A stretch of 64,000 bases of DNA from Streptomyces resistomycificus (GTDB lineage: Bacteria > Actinomycetota > Actinomycetes > Streptomycetales > Streptomycetaceae), in the NCBI RefSeq assembly GCF_001514265.1, contig NZ_KQ949005.1, positions 82,160 through 146,159 of the forward strand, in the 5' to 3' direction. How positions within the stretch are numbered: position 1 is the stretch's first letter; each line of letters begins with the position of its first letter. The notes below the pieces were generated by a model. That model had not been told where the DNA came from, did no database searches, and saw only the letters and a list, made by a program, of their open reading frames with translations. A program made the position numbers and the translations under genes. Shown piece by piece: positions 8,595 through 17,029 of the stretch.

Positions 8595-9512
8595 CTAAGG
8601 CAGGTCCTGACGCAAGGTCACCTCGCTCGTGCCGTTGTACTGCGCCATGCACAGCACGGTCCGCGGGGTGCGCAGGACGTCGTCCTCGGCGAACAGCTGC
8701 CGGACGGCGTCGAAGGGCACGTCGCCGCAGGTGATCAGGGCGGCACGGTCGTACGGGACGCGGGCGGACTTCGACAGCGGCCGGCCCGGCTCCACGCCCT
8801 CCTCCTCGCTCCAGACGTCCCACAGCAGGGTCTCCACCTTGTTGAGGGCCGCGAGGTCGAGCCGGACGTTGCCGGCCACGAACCGTTCGCCGAAGAAGGG
8901 GCCCTCCTGCGGCGGATGCAGCCCGAAGGTGGCCGGGTCCGCCCCGCGCTCGCGGATGGCCCGCCAGGCCTCGCCCGCGACGAGGAAGCGGTCGCGGGGG
9001 ACGTCCATCAGGTCGAAGTCGACGTCCCAGCCGCCGTGCAGCGCGGGTTCGGCGAGCTGGGCGTCGGCCAGGAGCCAGGTGCCGCGCCTGTCGTCCCAGT
9101 ACTCGGTGACGACGTGGTCGCAGTGGAAGCCGTCGGCGCGGAAGTAGTCGGCGAAGCCGGACCGCAGCCGGGCCGGGACACCCCGGTGGCGCAGGAACGA
9201 GCAGTGCAGCAGCGCGAAGTCGCGGCAGACCCCGACGAAACGGTCCTGGAGCGGGCGCCGCCTGGCGAGCGGGGCGTCGTCGCGCTCGACGAGCAGGCGC
9301 AGGATGTCGTCGGCGTACCTCGTCTCGGCGTCGTGGTGGAGGCGGTCCTGCGGGATGTCGTACCCGAAGGCCTCGCCCTCCCCTCGGTGGATCAGCAGGT
9401 CCCGTGCCACGCGGGCCAGTTCGGCGGGGTCGTCCGGGAGGCCGGCGTAGTGGGGGGTGAGGGCGCCGGGATCGGTGAAGGGGCTCTGGGCGGTGTAGAA
9501 GTCGAGGGACAC
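8595..9512 (-). CDS. Transglutaminase-like domain protein
   Basis: The protein has 305 residues and a transglutaminase/protease-like core. The probable catalytic Cys is in FVGVCRDFALL and the probable His in GFHCDHVVTEYWD, followed by a strand with an Asp (GTWLLADAQL). There is no signal peptide, so it is probably cytoplasmic. I chose GTG 9512 because GGAAGG lies 6 nt upstream; an in-frame ATG at 9536 has no ribosome site. Family members act as peptidases or amide-modifying enzymes; the substrate here is not known. It lies directly upstream of the deaminase gene. Confidence 0.75.
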   Translation of the reverse strand: MSLDFYTAQSPFTDPGALTPHYAGLPDDPAELARVARDLLIHRGEGEAFGYDIPQDRLHHDAETRYADDILRLLVERDDAPLARRRPLQDRFVGVCRDFALLHCSFLRHRGVPARLRSGFADYFRADGFHCDHVVTEYWDDRRGTWLLADAQLAEPALHGGWDVDFDLMDVPRDRFLVAGEAWRAIRERGADPATFGLHPPQEGPFFGERFVAGNVRLDLAALNKVETLLWDVWSEEEGVEPGRPLSKSARVPYDRAALITCGDVPFDAVRQLFAEDDVLRTPRTVLCMAQYNGTSEVTLRQDLP

Positions 9513-9670
9513 GGCGGGCCTTCCGTGGGGTTGCATCGATCGCGTGTTCGAATACGGATCGGTGCGTCACACCGTGTCAAAAACGCCCGGCAAATGTCCA
9601 GGAGCAGGGCGGGTAACCTGTCCCGACCACCGCCGTGTCCGCGGCAGTTGGGCCCCCTGGGAGGACGTTC

Positions 9671-10438
9671 ATGGTTGCCGCGCCGGTTCTGGAGGAGCTG
9701 CGGGAGGTCTGCCAGCCGCATGCCAAGCTGGCGAGCCGCAACGGCGAGCACTGGGCGGGCCGGCTCTACATGCGCCGCCTCTCACTGCGGTTCACCCGGC
9801 AGCTGGTGCGCACGCCCGTCACCCCCGACCAGCTGACCTGGACGATGGTGGTGTGCGGGGTGGCCTCCGGTGCCGCGCTGATGATCCCGGGTCTGACGGG
9901 CGCCGTCCTGGCCGTCGTCCTCATGCAGCTGTTCCTCCTCTTCGACTGCGTGGACGGCGAAGTCGCCCGCTGGAAGGGCCAGAACAGCGCGGCCGGCATA
10001 TACGTCGACCGGCTCGGCGCCTACCTGGCCGACGCCGCGCTGCTGGCGGGCGCGGGATACCGGGCCGCCGAGTCCGGCGTCGGCGGCTGGCTGTCGGTCG
10101 GCATCGCCACCGCGCTCGGCGTCGTCCTGCTGAAGGCGTCGACCGACCTCGTGGACGTCGCCCGCGCCCGCCGGGGCCTCGGCGTCGTCGACGACGAGTC
10201 GACCCGGCCGCGTTCGCAGGGCGTGGCCACGGTCCGCCGCCTGGCCGCCGCCTTCAAGATCCACCGCGTGACGAACGGCATCGAGGCGTCCCTGGTGCTG
10301 CTGGTCGCGGCGGTGGCCGACCAGGTCACCGGCGGCATCGAACCCACCCGCTGGGCGCTGGGCGCCCTCGCCGTCATCACGTGGGTGATGGTCCCGGCCC
10401 ACCTGCTGTCGATCCTGTCGTCGTCGCGGCTGCGCTGA
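9671..10438 (+). CDS. CDP-alcohol phosphatidyltransferase family protein
   Basis: This membrane enzyme of 255 residues transfers a phospho-alcohol from a CDP-linked donor. The signature runs D92, D95-G96, A99-R100, G109, D113, but the last Asp of the usual DG-AR-G-D-D motif is Ala117, with Asp121 nearby. Several hydrophobic helices flank it. ATG 9671 has GGGAGG 6 nt upstream; an earlier in-frame GTG has none. The acceptor (glycerol phosphate, inositol phosphate or a lipid) cannot be deduced. The gene is divergent from the transglutaminase-like gene. Confidence 0.82.
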   Translation: MVAAPVLEELREVCQPHAKLASRNGEHWAGRLYMRRLSLRFTRQLVRTPVTPDQLTWTMVVCGVASGAALMIPGLTGAVLAVVLMQLFLLFDCVDGEVARWKGQNSAAGIYVDRLGAYLADAALLAGAGYRAAESGVGGWLSVGIATALGVVLLKASTDLVDVARARRGLGVVDDESTRPRSQGVATVRRLAAAFKIHRVTNGIEASLVLLVAAVADQVTGGIEPTRWALGALAVITWVMVPAHLLSILSSSRLR

Positions 10439-10909
10439 GGCGGTCCGATCCGCCCCGACGCCGAACGCCGGCGCCCCTTGTGGCGTCGTACCCCCACTGC
10501 TCACCGCGAAGATCGCCGTAACGGCCTCCGCCTGCCCGGCGGTCGCGACGGGCGTGGACCGGCAGGTCCACGGCCACCGCACCGGCGCGGTACAGGTCCT
10601 CGGCGTCCCGCTGATCGTGGCGGCGAGCCTCGAGGACACACCGGCACGGCCTGCTCGGACACCAGCCCCCGTGCCTGTGCGGCGAACAGCCGGACCTGCG
10701 CCGGAATCCGCTTCCCCGAACGCCACGCCGGCGGCGTGCCAAGCGTGAACGGCGGCCGCCAGGTCAGCCGTACGGGCGTCCCCCGCGCGTTCCGCGGCGA
10801 CCGTCACCTCGGACGGCGACGAGATGCGCGGATCCCAGCCCGGCCGCCGCCCCGGTGAGGCTCAGCGCGGTGGCGGCCTTCCCGAAAGGGGCGAGCAGCC
10901 GCGGCTCCT
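10439..10909. other. Gene-poor stretch, possible coding relics
   Basis: This stretch of about 470 bp holds no open frame that I can assign to a family. It is GC-rich. On the minus strand it shows short protein-like pieces in different frames, for example LLAPFGKAATALSLTGAAAG at about 10845-10905, which faintly recalls the tail of a multi-span NrfD-type protein. A second piece lies at about 10540-10620. Either it is decayed coding DNA or the resemblance is chance. I see no RNA gene or strong terminator in it. Confidence 0.3.
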
Positions 10910-11254
10910 TCAGCCGGCCCCGGGGCCCTCGTCGCGCCTCTTGCGCTCCTCGTCCCCGTCGCCGTCCTCGTCCTTGAGCGACTTGAGGAACTCCGGGTTG
11001 TCGTCGGGCGCCACCCACCGCTGCCCGCCGCCCCGGCTCCACGGAGCGCCGCCGGGGCCCGCCGGGCCGGCCGGGTGCCGCTTCTTGCCGGCGATGAGCC
11101 AGGAGATCGAACCGGCGAGCGGGAACACCAGCACGAGGATGGCCCACAGCGGCTTGGGCATGTGGCGGACGTCCTCGTCCTTCGTGCTGATGCAGTCGAT
11201 GAACGCGTAGACGCTGAGCGCCAGGGGGACGAGGAACATCAGTACCCGGAGCAT
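10910..11254 (-). CDS. PLDc_N domain small membrane protein
   Basis: The protein has 114 residues. Two membrane spans (LRVLMFLVPLALSVYAFIDC and LWAILVLVFPLAGSISWLIA) are separated by a short loop with DEDVRHMPK. This is the phospholipase-D-nuclease N-terminal (PLDc_N) pattern, found in small actinobacterial membrane proteins without a nuclease domain. A hydrophilic tail rich in Gly, Pro, Asp and Glu follows. ATG 11254 has GGAGAGG 4 nt upstream. The function is unknown. It is divergent from the menaquinone decarboxylase gene. Confidence 0.75.
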   Translation of the reverse strand: MLRVLMFLVPLALSVYAFIDCISTKDEDVRHMPKPLWAILVLVFPLAGSISWLIAGKKRHPAGPAGPGGAPWSRGGGQRWVAPDDNPEFLKSLKDEDGDGDEERKRRDEGPGAG

Positions 11255-11329
11255 GGGGCCTCTCCAGTCGGAACGGTCATGGGGCCACGGGCAGGGACCC
11301 CAGGTACGGGGCCAGGGTAGCGGCTCGGG

Positions 11330-11335
11330 GATACT
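11330..11335 (+). promoter_or_regulatory. -10 hexamer, leaderless start of mqnL
   Basis: GATACT lies 7 nt before the ATG, which places transcription initiation at about the first base of the start codon. No convincing Shine-Dalgarno is present, and the -35 is weak. Confidence 0.5.
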
Positions 11336-11342
11336 TGACCCC

Positions 11343-12800
11343 ATGGCTTACGACGATCTTCGTTCCCTGCTCAGGGCTCTGGAGCGCGAGGGTGACCTCA
11401 AGCGCGTCAAGGCCGAGGTGGACCCGTATCTGGAGGTCGGGGAGATCGTCGACCGGGTACAGAAGTCCGGCGGCCCGGCGCTGCTCTTCGAGAACGTGAA
11501 GGGCTCCGACATGCCCCTCGCGATGAACGTCTTCGGGACCGACCGGCGCCTGCTGAAGGCGCTGGGGCTGAAGTCGTACGGCGAGATCTCCGAGAAGATC
11601 GGCGGGCTGCTGCGGCCGGAGCTGCCGCAGGGCTTCGTGGGTGTCCGCGAGGCCTTCGGGAAGCTCGGCGCGATGACGCACGTACCACCCAAGAAGGTGA
11701 AGGCCGGGGACGCGCCCGTGCAGGAGGTGGTGCTGCACGGCGACGACGTCGACCTCGACCGGCTGCCCGCCCTGTTCACCTGGCCGCAGGACGGCGGCTC
11801 CTTCTTCAACCTGGGGCTCACCCACACCAAGGACCCGGAGAGCGGGATCCGCAACCTCGGCCTGTACCGGCTCCAGCGGCACGACAAGCGCACCATCGGC
11901 ATGCACTGGCAGATCCACAAGGACAGCCGCAACCACTACCAGGTGGCGGCCCGCAGGGGAGAGCGCCTGCCCGTCGCGATCGCCTTCGGCTGCCCCCCGG
12001 CCGTCACCTACGCCTCCACCGCCCCGCTCCCCGGTGACATCGACGAGTACCTCTTCGCCGGGTTCATCGCCGGCAAGCGGATCGAGATGGTCGACTGCAA
12101 GACCGTCCCGCTCCAGGTCCCGGCGCAGGCGGAGGTCGTGATCGAGGGCTGGCTGGAGCCGGGGGAGATGCTCCCGGAGGGCCCCTTCGGGGACCACACC
12201 GGGTTCTACACCCCTCAGGAGCCGTTCCCCGCGCTGAGGATCGACTGCGTGACGATGCGGAAGCGGCCGCTGCTGCAGTCGATCGTCGTGGGCCGGCCTC
12301 CCACGGAGGACGGACCCCTCGGCCGCGCCACCGAACGCTTCTTCCTCCCCCTCCTGAAGATCATCGTCCCGGACATCGTGGACTACCACCTGCCCGAGGC
12401 CGGCGGCTTCCACAACTGCGCGATCGTCTCGATCGACAAGAAGTACCCCAAGCACGCGCAGAAGGTGATGCACGCGGTCTGGGGGGCACACATGATGTCC
12501 CTGACCAAGCTGATCGTGGTCGTCGACGCCGACTGCGACGTCCACGACCTGCACGAGGTCGCCTGGCGGGCCCTCGGCAACACCGACTACGCCCGTGACC
12601 TCTCGGTCGTGGAGGGTCCCGTCGACCATCTCGACCACGCCAGCTACCAGCAGTTCTGGGGTGGCAAGGCGGGCATCGACGCGACGAGGAAGTGGCCCGA
12701 GGAGGGCTACACGCGAGACGGCGGCTGGCCCGAGATGGTGCTGTCCGACCCCGAGACGGCGGCGAAGGTCGACCGCCGCTGGAAGGAGTACGGACTGTGA
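11343..12800 (+). CDS. mqnL: Menaquinone biosynthesis decarboxylase (UbiD family, SCO4490 type)
   Basis: This UbiD-family carboxy-lyase of 485 residues matches the futalosine-pathway subfamily throughout its length. It is expected to remove the carboxyl group from the prenylated 1,4-dihydroxy-6-naphthoate intermediate, using prenylated FMN made by UbiX. Typical UbiD stretches include PALLFENVKGSDMPLAMNVF, the HWQIHKDSRNH region and EMLPEGPFGDHTGFY, which carries the conserved acidic residues. It is followed by the UbiA-like prenyltransferase with a GTGA overlap and then by ubiX, so substrate, cofactor and enzyme supply are clustered. The start is probably leaderless. Confidence 0.92.
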   Translation: MAYDDLRSLLRALEREGDLKRVKAEVDPYLEVGEIVDRVQKSGGPALLFENVKGSDMPLAMNVFGTDRRLLKALGLKSYGEISEKIGGLLRPELPQGFVGVREAFGKLGAMTHVPPKKVKAGDAPVQEVVLHGDDVDLDRLPALFTWPQDGGSFFNLGLTHTKDPESGIRNLGLYRLQRHDKRTIGMHWQIHKDSRNHYQVAARRGERLPVAIAFGCPPAVTYASTAPLPGDIDEYLFAGFIAGKRIEMVDCKTVPLQVPAQAEVVIEGWLEPGEMLPEGPFGDHTGFYTPQEPFPALRIDCVTMRKRPLLQSIVVGRPPTEDGPLGRATERFFLPLLKIIVPDIVDYHLPEAGGFHNCAIVSIDKKYPKHAQKVMHAVWGAHMMSLTKLIVVVDADCDVHDLHEVAWRALGNTDYARDLSVVEGPVDHLDHASYQQFWGGKAGIDATRKWPEEGYTRDGGWPEMVLSDPETAAKVDRRWKEYGL

Positions 12801-13699
12801 GCAGCGCGTCAGCCGCGATCCCGCAGCCGGGGCGCACGAAGGCCTTCCTGCGCCTGGTGATGATCGAGCACTCGGTCTTCGCCCTGCCCTTCGCCTACAT
12901 CGCCGCCCTCACCGCGATGTTCCAGTGGGACCGCAACATCCACTGGGGCCGTCTCCTCCTGGTCACGGTCTGCATGGTCGGCCTGCGCACCTTCGCGATG
13001 GCGGTCAACCGGATCATCGACCGCGAGATCGACGCCCGTAACCCGCGCACGGCCCACCGTGAACTGGTCACCGGGGCCATGTCGGTGAAGCACGCCTGGA
13101 CGGGCGCGCTGATCGCGCTGGTGGTCTTCCTCGGCTCGGCGGCCCTGCTGAACCCCCTGTGCCTGGCCCTCGCCCCCATCGCGGTGATCCCGATGGTGGT
13201 CTACCCCTACGGCAAACGGTTCACGAACTTCCCGCAGGCCATCCTCGGGCTCGCGCAGGCGATGGGCCCGGTCGGCGGCTGGCTGGCGATCACGGGTGAG
13301 TGGTCCTGGGACGCGGTGATCCTCGGCCTCGCCGTCGGCATCTGGATCGGCGGCTTCGACCTGATCTACGCCTGCCAGGACATCGACACCGACCGCGAGA
13401 CCGGCGTCATGTCGGTCCCGGCCCGCTTCGGCGCCCCGGCGGCGATCCACGGCGCCCGGGTCTGCCACGTGCTCACCACGGTGCTGCTGGTCTGGTATGC
13501 GGTGGCGACGGACGCGGGCACCTTCTTCTGGCTCGGCCTGATGATCGTCGCCGGCGCGTTCGTCTACGAGCACTCCATCGTGCGCCCGCACGATCTGTCC
13601 CGGCTGAACAGGGCGTTCTTCAGCGTCAACGGCTTCATCGGCATTGCCCTGTTCGTGTGCGCCCTGCTCGATCTCCTGGTTCGGGGACTGACGGTGTGA
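12797..13699 (+). CDS. mqnP: UbiA-like prenyltransferase of menaquinone synthesis
   Basis: This polytopic membrane protein of 300 residues belongs to the UbiA superfamily. Both Asp-rich motifs are present: NRIIDREIDARNPRT, and DLIYACQDIDTDRETG after the middle spans. It attaches the polyprenyl chain to the 1,4-dihydroxy-6-naphthoate nucleus in the futalosine route. The GTG overlaps the mqnL stop (GTGA). The position between mqnL and ubiX, with mqnE close by, separates it from haem O synthases and MenA, which it also resembles in fold. Confidence 0.9.
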   Translation: MSSASAAIPQPGRTKAFLRLVMIEHSVFALPFAYIAALTAMFQWDRNIHWGRLLLVTVCMVGLRTFAMAVNRIIDREIDARNPRTAHRELVTGAMSVKHAWTGALIALVVFLGSAALLNPLCLALAPIAVIPMVVYPYGKRFTNFPQAILGLAQAMGPVGGWLAITGEWSWDAVILGLAVGIWIGGFDLIYACQDIDTDRETGVMSVPARFGAPAAIHGARVCHVLTTVLLVWYAVATDAGTFFWLGLMIVAGAFVYEHSIVRPHDLSRLNRAFFSVNGFIGIALFVCALLDLLVRGLTV

Positions 13700-13797
13700 G
13701 CGGCCGCGCCGGAGCTGAGCGGGGCGCCTGACCTTCCACACCGCCGCCCGGCCCGGCGCCCCGGACTCCTGACGCACCTCACCAAGGTCCCCGCCGG

Positions 13798-13803
13798 TAG
13801 GCT
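13798..13803 (+). promoter_or_regulatory. -10 hexamer, leaderless start of ubiX
   Basis: TAGGCT lies exactly 6 nt before the GTG of ubiX, placing the transcription start at the start codon. No separate Shine-Dalgarno is needed to explain the start. Confidence 0.5.
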
Positions 13804-13809
13804 CAAGGT

Positions 13810-14490
13810 GTGAACGCAGGGGAAACGCAGCGCAGGCCTTGGATCGTGGGGGTGTCGGGGGCGTCCGGCACGCCGTACGCGGCTGCCGTGCTCCGTGCGC
13901 TCCTGGAGGCGGGGGAGAGCGTCGACCTGGTGGTCAGCCGGGCTTCCCGGCTGACCCTGCTCGACGAGACCCAGATCTCCTTCCGGGACGCCCACTGGCA
14001 GGACGACCTGCGGGAATGGCTGTCCAGGGGGGCCGACGGGAAGCCGGGGACCTTCGAGACCGACGTCGACGGCGTACGGCACTGGAGTGCCGGGGACCTC
14101 GCGGCGGGGCCGTCGTCCGGGTCGTACCCCTCGAAGGGCATGCTGATCGTGCCCGCGTCGACGGCGTGCGTCGCCGGAGTCGCCCTCGGGCTCTCCAAGG
14201 ACCTGCTGCAGCGGGCCGCCGGCGTCACCCTCAAGGAGCGGCGGCCGCTGGTCGTCGCCGTGCGGGAGACCCCGCTGAACGGGCAGACCCTGCGGCACCT
14301 GGTCACCCTCGACGACGCCGGTGCGAGCGTCGTACCGGCCTCGCCCGCCTTCTACGCGGGCGCCACGCACATCCAGGACCTGGTGGACTTCGTCGCCGGA
14401 CGGGTTCTCGACGCGGCGGGCGTCGAACACGGTCTGTACCGCCGCTGGAAGGGCGAGCTCGGCGGAGGCGACGCAACCCGTACGACCTGA
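13810..14490 (+). CDS. ubiX: Flavin prenyltransferase UbiX
   Basis: The protein has 226 residues. It joins dimethylallyl phosphate to FMN to make prenyl-FMN, the cofactor of UbiD-type decarboxylases such as the neighbouring mqnL product. Family marks are the N-terminal GVSGASGTPYA flavin loop, the Ser/Thr-rich PASTACVAGVALGLS segment and the C-terminal PASPAFYAGATHIQDLVDFV. An insertion of about 40 residues (REWLSRGADGKPGTFETDVD) widens the middle; I remember this from actinobacterial members. The gene is called mqnM in some futalosine-pathway literature. Confidence 0.93.
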   Translation: MNAGETQRRPWIVGVSGASGTPYAAAVLRALLEAGESVDLVVSRASRLTLLDETQISFRDAHWQDDLREWLSRGADGKPGTFETDVDGVRHWSAGDLAAGPSSGSYPSKGMLIVPASTACVAGVALGLSKDLLQRAAGVTLKERRPLVVAVRETPLNGQTLRHLVTLDDAGASVVPASPAFYAGATHIQDLVDFVAGRVLDAAGVEHGLYRRWKGELGGGDATRTT

Positions 14491-14556
14491 GCGCCATCTG
14501 AGCAAGTCGCAGTACCTCTCATCACTCCGGAACTTTCAGTGGAAGGCTTCGATCGC

Positions 14557-15012
14557 ATGGACGCGGTGGACAGGCAGCTCATCCAGGCCCTGAGGGAGAA
14601 CGGCCGGGCCTCGTACGCGGAGCTGGGGCGCCTCGTCGGTCTGTCGGGACCCAGCGTCACCGACCGCATCAACCGGCTGGAGGCGGCCGGCGTCATCACC
14701 GGCTACCGCGCCACGGTGGACTCCGCCTCGCTCGGCCTCGGCGTGACCGCCCTGATCGGAATCTCCCTCTCCGACGCCGCCGACCACGAGGACGTGGCGG
14801 CCCGGATGAAGGACCTCGGCGAGATCGAGGACTGCTGGTTCATCGCCGGCGACGACTCCTTCATGCTCAAGGTGCGGGCGAACGACGTCGACGGCCTGGA
14901 GAAGATCATCCGCCGGCTGAGCGGGACCAAGGGTGTCTCCCGGACCCGTACCACCATCGTGCTCTCCACGAAGTGGGAGAACCGGGTGGGCGAGCTGCCG
15001 GAAGAGGCGTAG
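14557..15012 (+). CDS. Lrp/AsnC family transcriptional regulator
   Basis: The protein has 151 residues: an N-terminal helix-turn-helix (RASYAELGRLVGLSGPSVTD, about 20-40) and a C-terminal ligand-binding ASNC/RAM domain (GLGVTALIGISLSD, LGEIEDCWFIAGDDSFMLKV). Such proteins form octamers and respond to amino acids. I chose ATG 14557 because MDAVDRQLIQAL is the classic family start; GGAAGG lies 10 nt upstream, and the earlier GTG at 14539 would add six residues. It sits between ubiX and mqnE, so it may regulate menaquinone genes, although no target is shown by the sequence. Confidence 0.9.
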   Translation: MDAVDRQLIQALRENGRASYAELGRLVGLSGPSVTDRINRLEAAGVITGYRATVDSASLGLGVTALIGISLSDAADHEDVAARMKDLGEIEDCWFIAGDDSFMLKVRANDVDGLEKIIRRLSGTKGVSRTRTTIVLSTKWENRVGELPEEA

Positions 15013-15093
15013 GCGCGAAGCGCCGTACGGGGGCACCGCCCACCCGGAGGGTGGGGAGTAGCGTTGGCCGAGTTGTCGTAGAGAGGTGTGAGC

Positions 15094-16257
15094 ATGGATG
15101 TCGGGCTCAAGCGCGAGCTGGAGGAAAAGGTCCGGGCCGGTGAGCGGCTGACCCGTGAGGACGGCATCGCGCTGTACGAGTCCGACGACCTGGCGTGGCT
15201 CGGCGGTCTCGCGCACGAGGTGCGGACACGGAAGAACGGCGACGTCGTCCACTTCAACGTCAACCGCCACCTCAACATGACCAACGTGTGCACCGCGTCG
15301 TGCGCCTACTGCTCCTTCCAGCGCAAGCCGGGCGAGAAGGACGCGTACACGATGCGCATCGAGGAGGCGGTGAAGCTCGCCAAGGCGATGGAGGGCGAGA
15401 ACCTCACCGAGCTGCACATCGTCAACGGCCTGCACCCCAACCTGCCGTGGCGCTACTACCCGCGCTCGCTCAGCGAGCTGAAGAAGGCCCTGCCGAACGT
15501 CTCCCTCAAGGCCTTCACCGCCACCGAGATCCACCACTTCGAGACCATCTCCGGCCTGTCCGCGTCCGAGATCCTCGACGAGCTGATCGACGCCGGTCTG
15601 GAGTCCCTCACCGGCGGCGGCGCGGAGATCTTCGACTGGGAGGTCCGGCAGCACATCGTCGACCACCGCACCCACTGGGAGGACTGGTCGCGCATCCACC
15701 GCCTGGCGCACGAGAAGGGTCTGAAGACCCCGGCCACCATGCTGTACGGCCACATCGAGGAGCCGAGGCACCGGGTGGACCACGTGCTGCGGCTGCGTGA
15801 GCTCCAGGACGAGACCGGCGGCTTCCAGGTCTTCATCCCGCTGCGCTACCAGCACGACTTCGTGGACATGCAGGACGGCAAGGTGCGCAACCGCCTCCAG
15901 GCCCGTACCCAGATGGCCACCGGTGCCGAGGCGCTGAAGACCTTCGCGGTCTCCCGGCTGCTCTTCGACAACGTCCCGCACGTCAAGGTCTTCTGGGTCA
16001 TGCACGGCGTCCAGACCGCCCAGCTGGCCCTCCAGCACGGCGCCGACGACATGGACGGATCGGTCGTCGAGTACAAGATCACGCACGACGCCGACAACTA
16101 CGGCACGCCCAACAAGCTGACCCGCGAGGACCTCCTCGACCTCATCCGCGACGCGGGCTTCCGGCCGGTGGAGCGGAACACGCGGTACGAGATCATCCGC
16201 GAGTACGAGGGTCCCGACGCGGCGCGCCGGGAGACTCCGCAGCCGATGCGGGTGTGA
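15094..16257 (+). CDS. mqnE: Aminofutalosine synthase MqnE (radical SAM)
   Basis: This radical SAM enzyme of 387 residues has the CxxxCxxC cluster motif at Cys66, Cys70 and Cys73 (NVCTASCAYCSFQ). It converts the MqnA product plus S-adenosylmethionine into aminofutalosine, the second step of the futalosine route. I assign MqnE rather than MqnC because this copy carries CTASCAYC with LHPNLPWRYYP and sits in the mqnL-mqnP-ubiX cluster. The other paralogue, at 31.2 kb, matches MqnC. ATG 15094 has AGAGAGG 7 nt upstream. A GC-rich hairpin lies downstream. Confidence 0.92.
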   Translation: MDVGLKRELEEKVRAGERLTREDGIALYESDDLAWLGGLAHEVRTRKNGDVVHFNVNRHLNMTNVCTASCAYCSFQRKPGEKDAYTMRIEEAVKLAKAMEGENLTELHIVNGLHPNLPWRYYPRSLSELKKALPNVSLKAFTATEIHHFETISGLSASEILDELIDAGLESLTGGGAEIFDWEVRQHIVDHRTHWEDWSRIHRLAHEKGLKTPATMLYGHIEEPRHRVDHVLRLRELQDETGGFQVFIPLRYQHDFVDMQDGKVRNRLQARTQMATGAEALKTFAVSRLLFDNVPHVKVFWVMHGVQTAQLALQHGADDMDGSVVEYKITHDADNYGTPNKLTREDLLDLIRDAGFRPVERNTRYEIIREYEGPDAARRETPQPMRV

Positions 16258-16274
16258 GTGGCGTTCCCGGCCGA

Positions 16275-16313
16275 GGGCGCGTGGGGGCTGGTCGCACGGT
16301 TCCCCCGCGCCCC
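16275..16313 (+). terminator. Hairpin after mqnE; copy of a common Streptomyces intergenic repeat
   Basis: A run of five G (16283-16287) pairs with five C (16302-16306), and the stem continues through a T-G wobble and three more pairs, with further C/G bases beyond one mismatch. The minus-strand reading (GGGGCGCGGGGGAACCGTGC) closely resembles a short GGGGCGCGGGGAACTGCGCG-type element that I remember as highly repeated between genes in many Streptomyces genomes. It probably terminates mqnE transcription. Confidence 0.6.
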
Positions 16314-16372
16314 TTTGCGTGGGTGACGTACGTGACGTGAGAACGCACTTGAGGCCCGCAGCGTGTAATGGC

Positions 16373-16378
16373 TAGTCT
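16373..16378 (+). promoter_or_regulatory. -10 hexamer, leaderless start of the GNAT gene
   Basis: TAGTCT lies 6 nt before the ATG at 16385, the same spacing as at ubiX and mqnA. No Shine-Dalgarno is visible. Confidence 0.45.
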
Positions 16379-16384
16379 CCAGAC

Positions 16385-16909
16385 ATGTCCCTTACCTTCA
16401 CCTTCGAGCCCGCCGTGACGCCCGACCTGCGGGACGGCCTTCTCGATCTGTGGACGGACGTCTCCAACGCCGGCGGTGCCGTCGGGTTCGTGCCGCCGGT
16501 GGACCGGGAGATGGTCCGGCCGTCGCTGGTGGGCCACTTCGCCGCGATGTCGGAGGGGCGCACCCGACTGCTTGTCGGGCACGACGAGGCCTCTCGGGTC
16601 GCCGCCGCGGCCTTCGTCACCCTCAACACCCACCGGCTGATGACCCACTGGGTCTGGCTGTACACGGTGATGGTGCACCCGCGGCACCAGGGCAAGGGGT
16701 ACGGCCGGGACCTGCTGGCCGCCGCCGCGGACGCGGCCCGCACCCTCGACGGCATCGAGGCGATCCGCCTCACCTGCCGCGGCGGCCTCGGCCTGGAGCG
16801 GTTCTACGGCTCCTGTGGCTACAAGGAGGTCGGCCGGATACCCGGCGCGATACGCGTCGCGCCCGGCGACGACCGCGACGACGTCTTCATGTTGCTGCCC
16901 CTCCTCTGA
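16385..16909 (+). CDS. GNAT family N-acetyltransferase
   Basis: The protein has 174 residues and the GNAT fold. The acetyl-CoA pyrophosphate loop is in VMVHPRHQGKGYGRDLL (about 98-114), and the C-terminal motif around GLERFYGSCGYKEVGRI is typical. The acceptor is unknown. Transcription is probably leaderless. The gene stands alone between mqnE and a small membrane protein gene. Confidence 0.88.
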   Translation: MSLTFTFEPAVTPDLRDGLLDLWTDVSNAGGAVGFVPPVDREMVRPSLVGHFAAMSEGRTRLLVGHDEASRVAAAAFVTLNTHRLMTHWVWLYTVMVHPRHQGKGYGRDLLAAAADAARTLDGIEAIRLTCRGGLGLERFYGSCGYKEVGRIPGAIRVAPGDDRDDVFMLLPLL

Positions 16910-16995
16910 GCGCCCCGCCGGCCCCGCACCCCCCTGCAAGATCGGGTGCCGGACATGCTTCACTGGACGGTGCCCCTTTGGGGACATCCGGACAG

Positions 16996-17011
16996 TTCGA
17001 AACGTTTCGAA
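16996..17011. promoter_or_regulatory. Perfect 16-bp palindrome, possible operator
   Basis: TTCGAAACGTTTCGAA is a perfect 16-bp inverted repeat 18 nt before the start of the small membrane protein gene at 17030. Its length and symmetry fit a dimeric repressor site; the TetR regulator gene begins about 370 bp downstream. The regulator is not known. Confidence 0.45.
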
Positions 17012-17029
17012 ACGGAAGAGTGGATTGAG

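Noticed and set aside
15094..16257. Assignment of this radical SAM gene to MqnC
   Set aside because: The motif variant and the gene neighbours fit MqnE; the copy at 31235-32434 fits MqnC.
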